NCBI GenBank assembly: GCA_046313915.1 | Contig: JBKBXX010000068.1 | Coordinates: 1-18,771, forward strand | Origin: CAKKQX01 sp046313915 | GTDB lineage: Bacteria > Pseudomonadota > Gammaproteobacteria > Burkholderiales > SG8-41 | Length of the DNA stretch: 18,771 bases | Direction: 5' to 3' | Shown here: piece after piece, positions 1-8,355 of the stretch | How positions within the stretch are numbered: position 1 is the first letter of the stretch | Layout: each line of letters opens with the position of its first letter | Made by a program: the position numbers and the translations under genes | Notes under the pieces: model-generated | What the model was told of the DNA's origin: nothing | Databases searched by the model: none | What the model saw: the letters and a program-made list of their open reading frames with translations, nothing else

Positions 1-44
1 ACTGGAACGCGCAACGCGTCGCGACCGGGAGCGGAGCCAAATGA
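1..44 (+). CDS. C-terminal tail of an upstream gene, probably a fourth methyltransferase paralogue (partial)
   Basis: Reading from base 3 gives 13 codons, WNAQRVATGSGAK, then TGA at 42-44, which overlaps the next gene's ATG in an ATGA junction. The three complete methyltransferases downstream end in closely similar stretches: WKAVRIQ in the first, WRAVRAGS in the second and WKARLRV in the third. The W-x-A-x-R pattern and the overlapping junction suggest that this is the end of another member of the same array. Only 13 residues are visible, so the identification is inference. A second open frame (frame 1) also crosses this stretch and ends at 49-51, but it has no such resemblance. Confidence 0.5.
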   Translation, partial: WNAQRVATGSGAK

Positions 45-976
45 AACTTGACAGGTTTGCCGGCGGTCCGCGCCGTGGCGGTTTGCGGTTTCTCGCCCTG
101 TTGCTGGCGGTATGTGCCCACACACCGGTGGCGGCGCAGGATTACGGCGATACCCCGTACGTGCCGACGCCGCAGAACGTCGTCGACAAGATGCTGGAAG
201 TCGCCAAAGTCGGGCCGAAAGACTACGTGATCGATCTCGGCTCGGGTGACGGACGCATGGTCATTACCGCCGCGAAGAAATACGGCGCGCGCGGCTTCGG
301 CGTCGATCTCGACAAACAGCTGGTCAGCAAAGCCAATGCGCTTGCCGCCAGGGCCGGCGTGGCCGACCGCGCCAGATTCTACGCCCGCGACCTTTACGAA
401 ACCGACGTCAGCCCGGCCACGGTGCTGACCATCTACCTGCTGCCCGAAGTCAATCTGATGGTGCGTCCGAGACTGCTCGCCACGCTCAAGCCCGGCACGC
501 GCATCGTCTCGCACGACTACGACATGGGCGAATGGCCGCCCGATCTCGCGTTGACCATCGAAGCGCCGGGCAAGACGGTGGGACGCGATCGCCGGAGCAA
601 GGTGTTTTTCTGGGTCATGCCGGCCACGGCATCCGGAAAATGGCGCTGGCAACTGCCGCTCGAGGGCAAAACCGTCGCTTTCGAAATGGCGCTCGACCAG
701 ATGTTTCAGCGTGTCGAAGGCACGCTGACGGTGGACGGCAGGCAGGTCGCGATCGAGGACGGCAGGCTCGACGGCGTGCGGATTGCCTTTGCGGCCGCGC
801 TCGACGATGTGGCAGGGGCGCCACGCTATCGCTTCACCGGCCGCGTCTCCGGTGACGCCATCGAAGGCGAGGCGCGGGCCGGTGCGGCGCCGGCGCTGGC
901 CTGGAAAGCCGTGCGCATCCAGGCGTGGAAACCGGCGCACGTTTTCCTGCCGCCGCCGCCCCCGCCGGGGGAGTGA
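41..976 (+). CDS. Exported class I SAM-dependent methyltransferase, array copy 1
   Basis: A 311-residue protein predicted to bind S-adenosylmethionine. Residues 1-32 look like a signal peptide: a basic start, a hydrophobic core (LRFLALLLAVCA) and an A-x-A type cleavage site near VAAQ. The YVPTPQ motif at 40-45 precedes the Rossmann core, whose glycine-rich motif I is VIDLGSGDGR (about 63-72), followed by the acidic loop GVDLD (about 87-91). LLPEVN and KPGTRIVSHDYDMGEW follow as in Dot1-like bacterial methyltransferases. Residues from about 200 form a polar, probably beta-rich tail ending in a proline run. GGAG at 33-36 serves as ribosome binding site. The gene overlaps the preceding reading frame by 4 bases and abuts the next gene. 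The substrate is unknown, and the fold assignment is firmer than the export prediction. Confidence 0.85.
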   Translation: MKLDRFAGGPRRGGLRFLALLLAVCAHTPVAAQDYGDTPYVPTPQNVVDKMLEVAKVGPKDYVIDLGSGDGRMVITAAKKYGARGFGVDLDKQLVSKANALAARAGVADRARFYARDLYETDVSPATVLTIYLLPEVNLMVRPRLLATLKPGTRIVSHDYDMGEWPPDLALTIEAPGKTVGRDRRSKVFFWVMPATASGKWRWQLPLEGKTVAFEMALDQMFQRVEGTLTVDGRQVAIEDGRLDGVRIAFAAALDDVAGAPRYRFTGRVSGDAIEGEARAGAAPALAWKAVRIQAWKPAHVFLPPPPPPGE

Positions 977-1807
977 GTGAGTATCCGCGCAATCATCGCC
1001 GCAGCCGGGACGGCCCTGTGCAGTTTCGCCGCGCAGGCGCAATATCCGTTCGATGTGCCTTATGTGCCGACGCCGCAGGTGGTGGTGGACGAAATGCTGC
1101 GGCTCGCCGGCACCGGTGCCGGGGATTACGTGATCGATCTCGGCTCGGGCGACGGCCGCATCCCGATCACCGCGGCCGTGAAATTCGGCGCGCGCGCTCT
1201 AGGGATCGATCTCGATTATCACCTGCATATCCAGAGCGAAGAAAGCGCGCGCCAGGCCGGCGTGGCAGACCGCGTCAAATTTCTCAACCAGGATCTCTTC
1301 GAGACCGATATCGGCGAGGCGACGGTCGTCACCCTGTACCTGTTGCCACAGGTCAACCGGCGGCTGCGCCCGAAGCTGCTCGATCTCAAACCCGGCACCC
1401 GCATCGTGGCGCACGACTTCGATCTCGAAGACTGGAAGCCGGACGAAAAGACGACCATTCGCAAAAACGTTTTCCTGTGGATCGTGCCGGCCAGGGCGGC
1501 GGGCCGCTGGCAGGCACGCATCGCGTTGCCCGGCGGCGAGCGCGATTTCGAATTCGAATTCAGGCAGCGTTTCCAGGAAATCGACGGTATCGCCAGAATC
1601 GATGGGCAGTTCGCGCAGATGTGGGAAAGCGGATTGCGTGGCGATCGCATCCGCTTCGTCATGGTCGACAGCGCCGATCGCGACAACGAGGCCGGCCTTT
1701 ATTTCGAAGGCCGCATCCGGGGCAATGTCATGGAAGGCGAAATCCGGCGCGGTGTCGGCAGCGAACGCAAGCTGATCCCGTGGCGCGCGGTGCGGGCCGG
1801 ATCGTGA
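977..1807 (+). CDS. Exported class I SAM-dependent methyltransferase, array copy 2
   Basis: A 276-residue paralogue of its neighbours. It starts with GTG immediately after the stop of copy 1 (0-base gap), so translation is probably coupled. The N-terminus (SIRAIIAAAGTALCSFAAQAQ) is a short signal peptide with cleavage after AQA, around residue 21. YVPTPQ follows at about 29-34, then motif I VIDLGSGDGR, the acidic GIDLD loop, LLPQVN and KPGTRIVAHDFDLEDW. The C-terminal region (about 180-270) resembles that of the other copies and ends WRAVRAGS. It lacks the proline-rich end of copy 1. Conservation is highest around motif I, also at the DNA level, which fits an array made by tandem duplication followed by divergence. 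No substrate can be assigned from sequence. Confidence 0.83.
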   Translation: MSIRAIIAAAGTALCSFAAQAQYPFDVPYVPTPQVVVDEMLRLAGTGAGDYVIDLGSGDGRIPITAAVKFGARALGIDLDYHLHIQSEESARQAGVADRVKFLNQDLFETDIGEATVVTLYLLPQVNRRLRPKLLDLKPGTRIVAHDFDLEDWKPDEKTTIRKNVFLWIVPARAAGRWQARIALPGGERDFEFEFRQRFQEIDGIARIDGQFAQMWESGLRGDRIRFVMVDSADRDNEAGLYFEGRIRGNVMEGEIRRGVGSERKLIPWRAVRAGS

Positions 1808-1921
1808 GGTGGCCGGGGGAACCTTGCGTCCGGCATCTCGAGCGACGGCGAAAGGGATTCTGACAGGCAGGCCGTGTCCGGAGCGCGCGGCCGAAATTTT
1901 CATGCAAACAAAGGAGCGGGA

Positions 1922-2827
1922 ATGGATCTGATGAAACGCTGGGGCGTGTGCGCCTTGATGCTGTCGTTCATGGCGTTGCCGGCAATCGCCCAGGACGGGA
2001 AAGGGGATGTCGTCTACGTGCCGACACCGCAGGTCGTGGTCGACGAAATGCTGCGCATGGCGCGAGTCGGCGCCGATGATTTTCTGATCGATCTCGGTTC
2101 GGGTGACGGCCGCATCGTGATCACCGCGGCCAAAAAATACAATACGCGCGGTTTCGGCGTCGATCTCGACACTTATCTGCTGCAGCAGGCGCGCGAAGGC
2201 GCCCGCCGGGCGGGCGTTGCCGACAAGGCGCAGTTCATCGAGCAGAATCTGTTCGAAACCGATCTTGCGCGCGCCACCGTGATCACCAGCTATCTGCTGC
2301 CGGAAATGAACGAGCGGCTGCGGCCCAGGCTGCTCACGCTCAAGCCCGGCACGCGCGTGGTGACCCACGATTACGACATGGGCGAATGGTATCCCGATGA
2401 ACAGAAGACGCTCGAGGTGCCGGAGAAGCAGGTCGGGGATGCCGGCAAGAGTTATATTTTCTTCTATGTGGTGCCGGCGAAAATCGCCGGCAAATGGGAA
2501 TCGCTGATCACGCTCGACAACCGCGACGTGATCTACGAATTCGATTTCGACCAGAGCTTCCAGAAAGTGAGCGGGGAGGCGCGGGTCGATGGCAAGCCGG
2601 CGCGTCTGCCGCTGTTCAACGTGCGCGGCGACCGGCTGGATTTCGAAGCGGAACTGCCGCGCGGCAACGGTCTGGCGAGGCATCGCTTCCAGGGACGCGT
2701 GGCCGGCGACGCGATCGAGGGCACGGTGACGATAGGTGCCCAGAAAGCGCTGCCGTGGAAGGCGCGGCTCAGGGTGCGCGGCGAATTGCGCATCAGCGCG
2801 CTCGACGCAGCGGGCGTGCCGCAGTGA
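1922..2827 (+). CDS. Exported class I SAM-dependent methyltransferase, array copy 3
   Basis: A 301-residue paralogue. The frame is open from a GTG at 1874, but the ATG at 1922 is preferred: AAGGAG at 1911-1916 sits 5 bases before it, and it places a proper signal peptide at the N-terminus (MKRWGVCALMLSFMALPAIAQ, cleavage near AIAQ). YVPTPQ, motif I LIDLGSGDGR, GVDLD, LLPEMN and KPGTRVVTHDYDMGEW follow in the same order as in the other copies. The tail is beta-rich and contains a WKARLRV segment. There is a 114-base gap after copy 2 with no gene in it and no convincing promoter. The stop overlaps the GTG start of the downstream permease (GTGA, 2824-2827), so the two are likely translated together. 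The substrate is unknown. Confidence 0.85.
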   Translation: MDLMKRWGVCALMLSFMALPAIAQDGKGDVVYVPTPQVVVDEMLRMARVGADDFLIDLGSGDGRIVITAAKKYNTRGFGVDLDTYLLQQAREGARRAGVADKAQFIEQNLFETDLARATVITSYLLPEMNERLRPRLLTLKPGTRVVTHDYDMGEWYPDEQKTLEVPEKQVGDAGKSYIFFYVVPAKIAGKWESLITLDNRDVIYEFDFDQSFQKVSGEARVDGKPARLPLFNVRGDRLDFEAELPRGNGLARHRFQGRVAGDAIEGTVTIGAQKALPWKARLRVRGELRISALDAAGVPQ

Positions 2828-4182
2828 GCGCCGGCGCGCCTGCCGCAGCCGCGGGCGAGCCGCGGCCGACGCTGACCGTGCTCGATGCCTGCGCCATGAT
2901 CGTGGGCATCGTCATCGGCGCCGGCATTTTCAAGGCACCTTCGATCGTCGCCGCCAGCGTTTCGAGCGAACAGGTGTTCATTCTGTTGTGGATCGCAGGC
3001 GGTGTCGTTTCCCTGGTCGGCGCGCTGTGCTATGCCGAACTGGGCAGCGCCTACCCGAACGCCGGCGGGGAATATTTCTTTCTGTCGCGTGCTTTCGGCG
3101 GCAGGCTGGGTTTTCTTTTCGCCTGGGCGCGCATGAGCGTGGTGCAGACCGGCGCGATCGCCGCCATCGCCTTCGTTTTCGGCGATTATGCAAGCCAGCT
3201 CCTGTCGCTGGGCGAGAAAAGCCCGGCGATCTACGCGGCGCTGGTGGTGATCGCCGTCACCGCCCTCAACATCGCCGGCACGCGTCAAAGCAAGCGGCTG
3301 CAGAACGCGCTTACCGTGGCGCTGGCGGGTGCGATACTCGCCGTCATCGTCTTCGGGCTCGCCAGCCCCGGCGCGGCGGCAGCCGCAGCCCCGCCCACGG
3401 CTTCTTCGGCGCCGCTTTTTTCGCAACTGGCGCTGATCTTCATCCTGCTCACCTATGGCGGGTGGAACGAGGCGGCTTATCTCACCGCCGAAATCCGCGA
3501 TGCGCGGCGCAACATCGTGCGCGCGCTGGTGCTGGGCATCCTGATCGTGACCGCGCTCTACGTGCTGCTCAATCTTGCCTATCTCAACGTGCTGGGTCTG
3601 GACGGCATGAAAGCTTCGAAAGCGGTGGCGGCCGACCTGATGAAAGCGACGCTGGGCGACGCCGGGGCAGTCGTGTTGAGCCTGGTGGTGATCGCGGCCT
3701 CGGTTTCCACGCTCAACGCCACGGTGTTCACCGGCGCGCGCACCAATTACGCCGTGGGCCGCGATTATTCGCTGTTCCGGCTGCTTGGCGTGTGGCGGGA
3801 GGAGACGAACACGCCGGTCAATGCGCTGTTGTTGCAGGGCGCGGTGGCGCTGGTGCTGGTGCTGCTGGCCTCGATGACGCCGGACGGCTTCGAAACCATG
3901 GTCGCCTATACCGCGCCGGCGTTCTGGCTTTTTTTCCTGCTCACCGCCATTTCGCTGTTCGTGCTGCGCCGGCAGGTGCCCGTCAACGCCGAGCACTTCA
4001 GGGTGCCGTGGTATCCGCTGACCCCGCTGCTGTTTTGCGCGATGTGCGGCTACATGCTTTATTCGAGCGTGAACTACGCGCTGTCCAAAGACCCGAGCAG
4101 CCTCGGCGCGCAGCTCGGCATCGGCGTGCTGGTGCTCGGCGTGCCGCTGGCCATGAAGGCTGGTAAAGAAATAACTAGTTGA
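2824..4182 (+). CDS. APC-superfamily amino-acid permease
   Basis: An inner-membrane transporter of 452 residues with about 12 hydrophobic segments. The first carries the family signature IVIGAGIFKAPS (about 29-40), the unwound glycine-rich helix that contacts the substrate amino group in amino acid-polyamine-organocation transporters. YAELGSAYPNAGGEYFFL lies at the end of the second helix and WNEAAYLTAEI in the middle loop, both typical of the amino-acid permease branch. The frame extends upstream to 2494, but that part lies over the methyltransferase gene. The GTG at 2824, overlapping the methyltransferase stop, gives the expected length with TM1 near residue 20. The substrate is not identifiable. 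Its position at the end of the methyltransferase operon suggests a linked role. Confidence 0.85.
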   Translation: MSAGAPAAAAGEPRPTLTVLDACAMIVGIVIGAGIFKAPSIVAASVSSEQVFILLWIAGGVVSLVGALCYAELGSAYPNAGGEYFFLSRAFGGRLGFLFAWARMSVVQTGAIAAIAFVFGDYASQLLSLGEKSPAIYAALVVIAVTALNIAGTRQSKRLQNALTVALAGAILAVIVFGLASPGAAAAAAPPTASSAPLFSQLALIFILLTYGGWNEAAYLTAEIRDARRNIVRALVLGILIVTALYVLLNLAYLNVLGLDGMKASKAVAADLMKATLGDAGAVVLSLVVIAASVSTLNATVFTGARTNYAVGRDYSLFRLLGVWREETNTPVNALLLQGAVALVLVLLASMTPDGFETMVAYTAPAFWLFFLLTAISLFVLRRQVPVNAEHFRVPWYPLTPLLFCAMCGYMLYSSVNYALSKDPSSLGAQLGIGVLVLGVPLAMKAGKEITS

Positions 4183-4184
4183 TT

Positions 4185-4200
4185 TATAAAAACTTTTATA
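4185..4200. terminator. AT-rich dyad between convergent genes
   Basis: TATAAAA at 4185-4191 and TTTTATA at 4194-4200 form a perfect 7-base inverted repeat with a 2-base loop, in the 27-base gap between the permease and the ABC ATPase, which face each other. It is the only structure in the gap. The stem is all A-T and would be weak, so a terminator role is a guess. Confidence 0.22.
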
Positions 4201-4209
4201 CCAGAGACT

Positions 4210-5277
4210 TCAGGCCACGAGAAACTTGATCTGGGACGGGTCGAGGCTCACGGCAACGGCGTGACCGGGCAGAAAATCCGGCACGCCGCCCAGGTGTGGC
4301 TGGTCGGCGATGATTTCGGCCGCCCCCACTTTTACGCGGTAGCGCACGAATTCGCCGAGAAATTCGCGCCCGCTGACGGTTCCCGAGAGCTGGATTTCGC
4401 CGCTGCCGCTGTCCGGCGAGCTGAGTTTGAGGGTATGCGGGCGGAAAGCGATTTCGATCCTGCCTTCGCCGACGGTGCCGGCGCGAGCGGGCAGTCTGAA
4501 CCTGCCGATGGCGGGCGAAGCGAAAATGCCGTCGCGCACCTCGCCCGGCACCAGGTTGATGGTGCCGACGAAGCTTGCGATGAAGCGGTTTGCCGGGTTG
4601 TCGTAGAGTTCCATGGGCGTGCCGACCTGCTGGATCGCGCCTTGGTCGAGCACCGCGACGCGGTCGGAGATCGACAGCGCCTCTTCCTGGTCGTGGGTGA
4701 CGAAAATGGTGGTGATGCCGAGCTTGCGCTGCAGGGCGAGGATTTCGGAGCGCATGTGTACGCGCAGCTTGGCATCGAGGTTGGAGAGCGGCTCGTCGAG
4801 CAGCAGCACCTTGGGTTCGATGGCGACGGTGCGCGCGAGCGCCACGCGCTGCTGCTGGCCGCCGGAGAGCTGGCTCGGGCGGCGTGCGCCGAAATCGCCG
4901 AGGCCGACGAGCTCGAGCGCGGCCGCGACCCTGCTGCGGATCTGCTCCCGGGGCAGGCGGCGTTCCTCGAGACCGAAAGCCACGTTCTCCCAGACCGTCA
5001 TGTGCGGCCACAGCGAATAGTTCTGGAATACCATGCCGAGGTTGCGTTGCCACGGCGGCACCCGCGAGACGTCTTCGCCGCCGATCAGGATCCGGCCCGA
5101 CTGCGCCTGAGCGAAACCGGCGATCAGCCTGAGCAGGGTCGATTTGCCCGAGCCCGAGGGTCCGAGCAGCGCGAAGAATTCACCCGGCGCCACGGTCACG
5201 CTGACATCGCGCAGCACCGCGGTGTTGCCGTAAGCGAGGCTCACGTTGCGGATTTCGACTTCCACTTTCGTCTGCAT
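4210..5277 (-). CDS. ABC importer ATP-binding protein (FbpC/PotA-like)
   Basis: A 355-residue cytoplasmic ATPase that would power the importer encoded upstream in the same operon. Visible motifs are Walker A GPSGSGKST (39-47), Q-loop Q85 in VFQNYSLWPH, signature LSGGQQQR (137-144), Walker B VLLLDEP (157-163), D-loop SNLD and the switch histidine in VTHD (about 195). A C-terminal TOBE-like beta domain fills about 240-352. This layout and length match the iron(III), putrescine and phosphonate ATPase group. GAGAGGG lies a few bases before the ATG, and the gap from the permease stop is 25 bases, so the genes are probably co-transcribed. Substrate specificity cannot be read from the ATPase. Confidence 0.93.
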   Translation of the reverse strand: MQTKVEVEIRNVSLAYGNTAVLRDVSVTVAPGEFFALLGPSGSGKSTLLRLIAGFAQAQSGRILIGGEDVSRVPPWQRNLGMVFQNYSLWPHMTVWENVAFGLEERRLPREQIRSRVAAALELVGLGDFGARRPSQLSGGQQQRVALARTVAIEPKVLLLDEPLSNLDAKLRVHMRSEILALQRKLGITTIFVTHDQEEALSISDRVAVLDQGAIQQVGTPMELYDNPANRFIASFVGTINLVPGEVRDGIFASPAIGRFRLPARAGTVGEGRIEIAFRPHTLKLSSPDSGSGEIQLSGTVSGREFLGEFVRYRVKVGAAEIIADQPHLGGVPDFLPGHAVAVSLDPSQIKFLVA

Positions 5278-5302
5278 CGATCCCTCTCATGGAAAAAAAC
5301 GG

Positions 5303-6991
5303 TTACAGGCGGGTTTCCAGCTCGGTTGCGCGCGACTTGAGCAGCCGGTGCGACAGATAGGTGCCCAGCGCCACCAGCAGCACGGCGATCACGCCCAGTG
5401 CCGCGCCCGGGCCGCGCCCCGCGATGCTTTGCATATAGAGATAAATCCCGTACGACATCGGCGCGTCGTTCTGCGAGGTGACCAGCATGATGGTGGCCGA
5501 CAGTTCGACCGCTGCAGTCATGAAGCTGGTGACGAAACCGGCGAGGATGCCGCCCGCCATCAGCGGCACCACGATGCGGCGCACGGTGCGGCCCTTGTCC
5601 GCGCCGAGGTTCTCGGCCGCCTCTTCCAGCGACACGTGCAGCTGCTGCAGCGCTGCCGTGCACGAACGCAGTGCATAGGGCAGACGCCGCACGGTGTAGG
5701 CGAACATGATGATGATCCACGACGAAGTGAGCGCCTCGCCCATGAACGGCAGTTCGATGCCCTTGAAGGTGCGCAGATAACCGATGCCCAGCACCACGCC
5801 GGGAATCGCGAGTGCGGCGCTTGCCATGAAGTCGAGCGTCTGGCGAGCAGGCAGCCGGGTGCGCAGGATGAGATAGGCGATGGCGGCGCCGAGCAGCACG
5901 TCGAGGGTGGCGGCGAGTCCGCAATAGACCAGCGTATTCCAGATCATGCGCGGCGAATCCTGGAACACGGTGGCGTAATTGGCGAGGGTATAGATTTCCG
6001 GCAGCACCGAGTAGCTCCATACGCGCGTGACGGAAAGCAGCAGGATGCCAATGTGCGGCGAGAGCACGAGCAGCAGCACCACGATGATCCAGCCGTAGGC
6101 GAACACGCTTTGCAGCGGGCTCAGACGGCGTTTGGCGAGCGTCGAGCCGCCGCGCTGCAGCGTCGCGTATTCGCGGTTTTTCAGCACCCGCGCCGAAAGC
6201 CACAGCGCGAACAGCGAAAAGGCGACCATCAGCACGCTGATCACGTAGCCGATGGGGTCCTCGATGCCGATCGAGGTGATCCTGAGATAGGCCTGTGGCG
6301 CGAGCATGTTGGTGACATTGAGCACCAGCGGTGTGCCGAGATCGTCGAAGACCTTGATGAACACCAGCGAAGCGCCGGCGACGAAACCGGGCATGGCGAG
6401 CGGGAAAACGATGCGGCGGAACAGGCGCAAGCCGCTGGCGCCGAGGTTCTGTGCCGACTCTTCCATCGCGCTGTCGATGTTGGACAGCGCCACCGTGAGG
6501 TTGAGCAGGATGAATGGAAAGTAATGCAGCGCCTCGACGAAAATCACGCCGTTCAGCCCTTCCATGATCGGCAGGCTGATGCCGAACCATTCCCCGAGTA
6601 GCAGGTTGAGCGAGCCGCTGCGGCCGAAGATGAGTTGCATTGCGACCGCGCCGACGAAAGGCGGCATCACCAGCGGCAGCACGCCCAAGGTCTGGATCAG
6701 CAGCGCGCCGCGAAAGCGGAAGCGCACCGTGAAATAGGCGAGCGGCAGCGCGATCAGCGCGGCGAACACCACCGACAGCAGCGCCACGAACAGGCTGTTG
6801 TAGAACGATTCGCGCATCAGCGACAGGTGGAAAAACGACTGGAAATGCGCGAGCGTCAGGCCGCCGCTGGGGCTGGTGAAGGCGACATAGATCACCGTGG
6901 CCACCGGCACGATCAGGAAAACGAGCAGAAACAGCGCGATCAGCAGCGCGACCGCGGCCTGGGCGAAAGTGAAGCGCGCGCCGCCTGTCAT
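5303..6991 (-). CDS. ABC importer permease, two fused membrane domains (FbpB-like)
   Basis: A 562-residue inner-membrane protein with about 12 hydrophobic segments. It contains two binding-protein-dependent transport domains in tandem, as in FbpB-type iron(III) permeases. Each half has an EAA coupling loop that docks onto the ATPase: EESAQNLGA at 177-185, followed by RRIVFPLAMPG, and EEAAENLGA at 456-464, followed by RRIVVPLMAGG. One gene therefore provides both permease halves, which fits the single permease gene in this operon. The start at 6991 has only a weak ribosome binding site. A 10-codon frame (7020-6988) overlaps it by ATGA, which could allow coupling but is unproven. The gap to the DUF3422 gene is 52 bases. 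Confidence 0.92.
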   Translation of the reverse strand: MTGGARFTFAQAAVALLIALFLLVFLIVPVATVIYVAFTSPSGGLTLAHFQSFFHLSLMRESFYNSLFVALLSVVFAALIALPLAYFTVRFRFRGALLIQTLGVLPLVMPPFVGAVAMQLIFGRSGSLNLLLGEWFGISLPIMEGLNGVIFVEALHYFPFILLNLTVALSNIDSAMEESAQNLGASGLRLFRRIVFPLAMPGFVAGASLVFIKVFDDLGTPLVLNVTNMLAPQAYLRITSIGIEDPIGYVISVLMVAFSLFALWLSARVLKNREYATLQRGGSTLAKRRLSPLQSVFAYGWIIVVLLLVLSPHIGILLLSVTRVWSYSVLPEIYTLANYATVFQDSPRMIWNTLVYCGLAATLDVLLGAAIAYLILRTRLPARQTLDFMASAALAIPGVVLGIGYLRTFKGIELPFMGEALTSSWIIIMFAYTVRRLPYALRSCTAALQQLHVSLEEAAENLGADKGRTVRRIVVPLMAGGILAGFVTSFMTAAVELSATIMLVTSQNDAPMSYGIYLYMQSIAGRGPGAALGVIAVLLVALGTYLSHRLLKSRATELETRL

Positions 6992-7043
6992 CCGCGCATC
7001 GCGCGGCCCGCTGCCGCCATTGTGGTGAACAGAGTGAATGGAT

Positions 7044-8345
7044 TCATGCCGGCTGGCTGCCTCCGCTTTGCACCGCGCGCGTCATGGCGCGGCGGATGTG
7101 GCGCACGCCGAGGGCGACCAGCACGGCGATGACCGGAATCGACGCGCCGACCACCAGGTCGTAATCGAGAGGCGCGCCGAGGCTTTTCAACGCCTTGGCG
7201 AGGTAGCCGATGAGCCCGACGGCGTAATAGGTGATGGCCGCCACCGACAGGCCTTCGACGGTTTGTTGCAGGCGCAGCTGCAGCTGGGCGCGGCGATTCA
7301 TCTGCGCCAGCACCTGCAGGTTCTGCTGCTCGCGTTCGATGTCCACGCGCGTGCGCAGCAGGTCGCTCGAACGCGCGATGCGTGCCGACAATTCATCCTG
7401 GCGCTTGGCCACCGATTCGCAGGTATTCATCGCGGGCGCGAGGCGCCGTTCCATGAATTCACCTATGGTCTGCAGCCCGGGAATGCGCTCCTCGCGCAGT
7501 TCGCGGATGCGGTTGCGCGTGAGCTCGTAGTAGGCGCGCGCCGCGCCGAAACGGTACTTGCTCGCCGACACCGAACTTTCCACCGCGGCGGCGAGCCGTG
7601 TCAGCTCGTTGAGCAGTTGCGGTTCGTCCTCGGTGGCGGCGTTGACCATGCGCCCGGTGAGCGCGGAGAGCGTGCGCTCGGCGGCAGTGATGTCGCTGCC
7701 GACGCGGCGCGCCACCGGGAAAGCGAGCAGGGCCATCATGCGGTAGGTCTCGATTTCGGCGAGCCTTTGCACCACGCGACCCGCCTGGTAGCGACCGAGC
7801 CCGCGATCGAGCAGCAGCATGCGGCTCATGCGGTCGGGGTGAATGCGAAAATCGGTGAAGGCGTAGGCCCTGCCGGCGGCGACCGCCGCGCCGACGATGG
7901 GGTTGCCGGCGAAGTTCTGCGCGATTTCCCATACCGCCGGCAACTGCTCGGGGGCGGGCACGATTGCGATCTGCAGCGCGACGATGGTCTCGCCAGGCAG
8001 TGTCGCGCGCCATTGCGCGGGCAGCGCATCGAATGCACTGCCCGCGAACGGCATCGCATGGTCGCCGCGCTGGAAAAAGGTGTAGCTCGTGAATTCGCTG
8101 TGACGTTCCCACTTGAGGCGGAAGGCGCCGAAATCGGCCATCACGTGCGGCTTGTCGAGTGGTGGCAGCGGCCTGCCCAGGTGTTCGAAAAGGCGGCCAA
8201 GCGCTGCGGCCGAGGCGGCGCCGCCGTCGTCCGAAAACAGCGCCAGGAACGCGACACGCTCGGGCGCCTCGATTTGCGCATAGGGCCGCGCATGGACTTC
8301 CTCGTTGAGGGCGAGGCGCTGCGGATGGTCGGCGGGAATGGTCAT
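7044..8345 (-). CDS. DUF3422 family membrane-anchored protein
   Basis: A 433-residue protein recognised by its N-terminal stretch HPQRLALNEEVHARP (7-21), typical of the DUF3422 family, whose function is unknown to me. The middle is mostly helical and rich in charged residues. Around residues 280-350 there is a probable coiled coil (RIREL.EERI...., RTRVDIEREQQNLQVLAQMNRRAQLQLRLQQ). Two hydrophobic segments near the C-terminus (about 362-383 and 397-418) end in a basic tail, suggesting a helical hairpin anchor with the bulk of the protein on one side of the inner membrane. The length matches the family. It starts 10 bases after the stop of the solute-binding protein gene and precedes the permease gene, so it lies inside the importer operon, an odd place for it. 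Confidence 0.85.
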   Translation of the reverse strand: MTIPADHPQRLALNEEVHARPYAQIEAPERVAFLALFSDDGGAASAAALGRLFEHLGRPLPPLDKPHVMADFGAFRLKWERHSEFTSYTFFQRGDHAMPFAGSAFDALPAQWRATLPGETIVALQIAIVPAPEQLPAVWEIAQNFAGNPIVGAAVAAGRAYAFTDFRIHPDRMSRMLLLDRGLGRYQAGRVVQRLAEIETYRMMALLAFPVARRVGSDITAAERTLSALTGRMVNAATEDEPQLLNELTRLAAAVESSVSASKYRFGAARAYYELTRNRIRELREERIPGLQTIGEFMERRLAPAMNTCESVAKRQDELSARIARSSDLLRTRVDIEREQQNLQVLAQMNRRAQLQLRLQQTVEGLSVAAITYYAVGLIGYLAKALKSLGAPLDYDLVVGASIPVIAVLVALGVRHIRRAMTRAVQSGGSQPA

Positions 8346-8355
8346 CGCGGGCCCG

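Noticed and set aside
1808..1921. Possible promoter or hairpin between methyltransferase copies 2 and 3
   Set aside because: A GGCCG/CGGCC pairing exists, but no -10/-35 pair was found, and the gap is short enough for read-through within an operon.
1199..2683. Long open frame of 494 codons on the - strand under the methyltransferases
   Set aside because: It runs antisense to two genes with clear family motifs, its product is rich in H, R, D and V without recognisable domains, and such shadows are normal in high-GC DNA. The same holds for 2533-3996 (-), 5246-6601 (+), 7038-8624 (+), 8305-10047 (+), 9818-11611 (-), 12250-13584 (-) and 15177-16421 (+).
2494..2823. N-terminal extension of the permease frame
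   Set aside because: It lies entirely over the third methyltransferase, has no family resemblance, and the GTG at 2824 gives the usual permease length.
6988..7020. 10-codon frame (MAAAGRAMRG) overlapping the permease start by ATGA on the - strand
   Set aside because: It could be a coupling leader, but there is no ribosome binding site and a frame this short is expected by chance.
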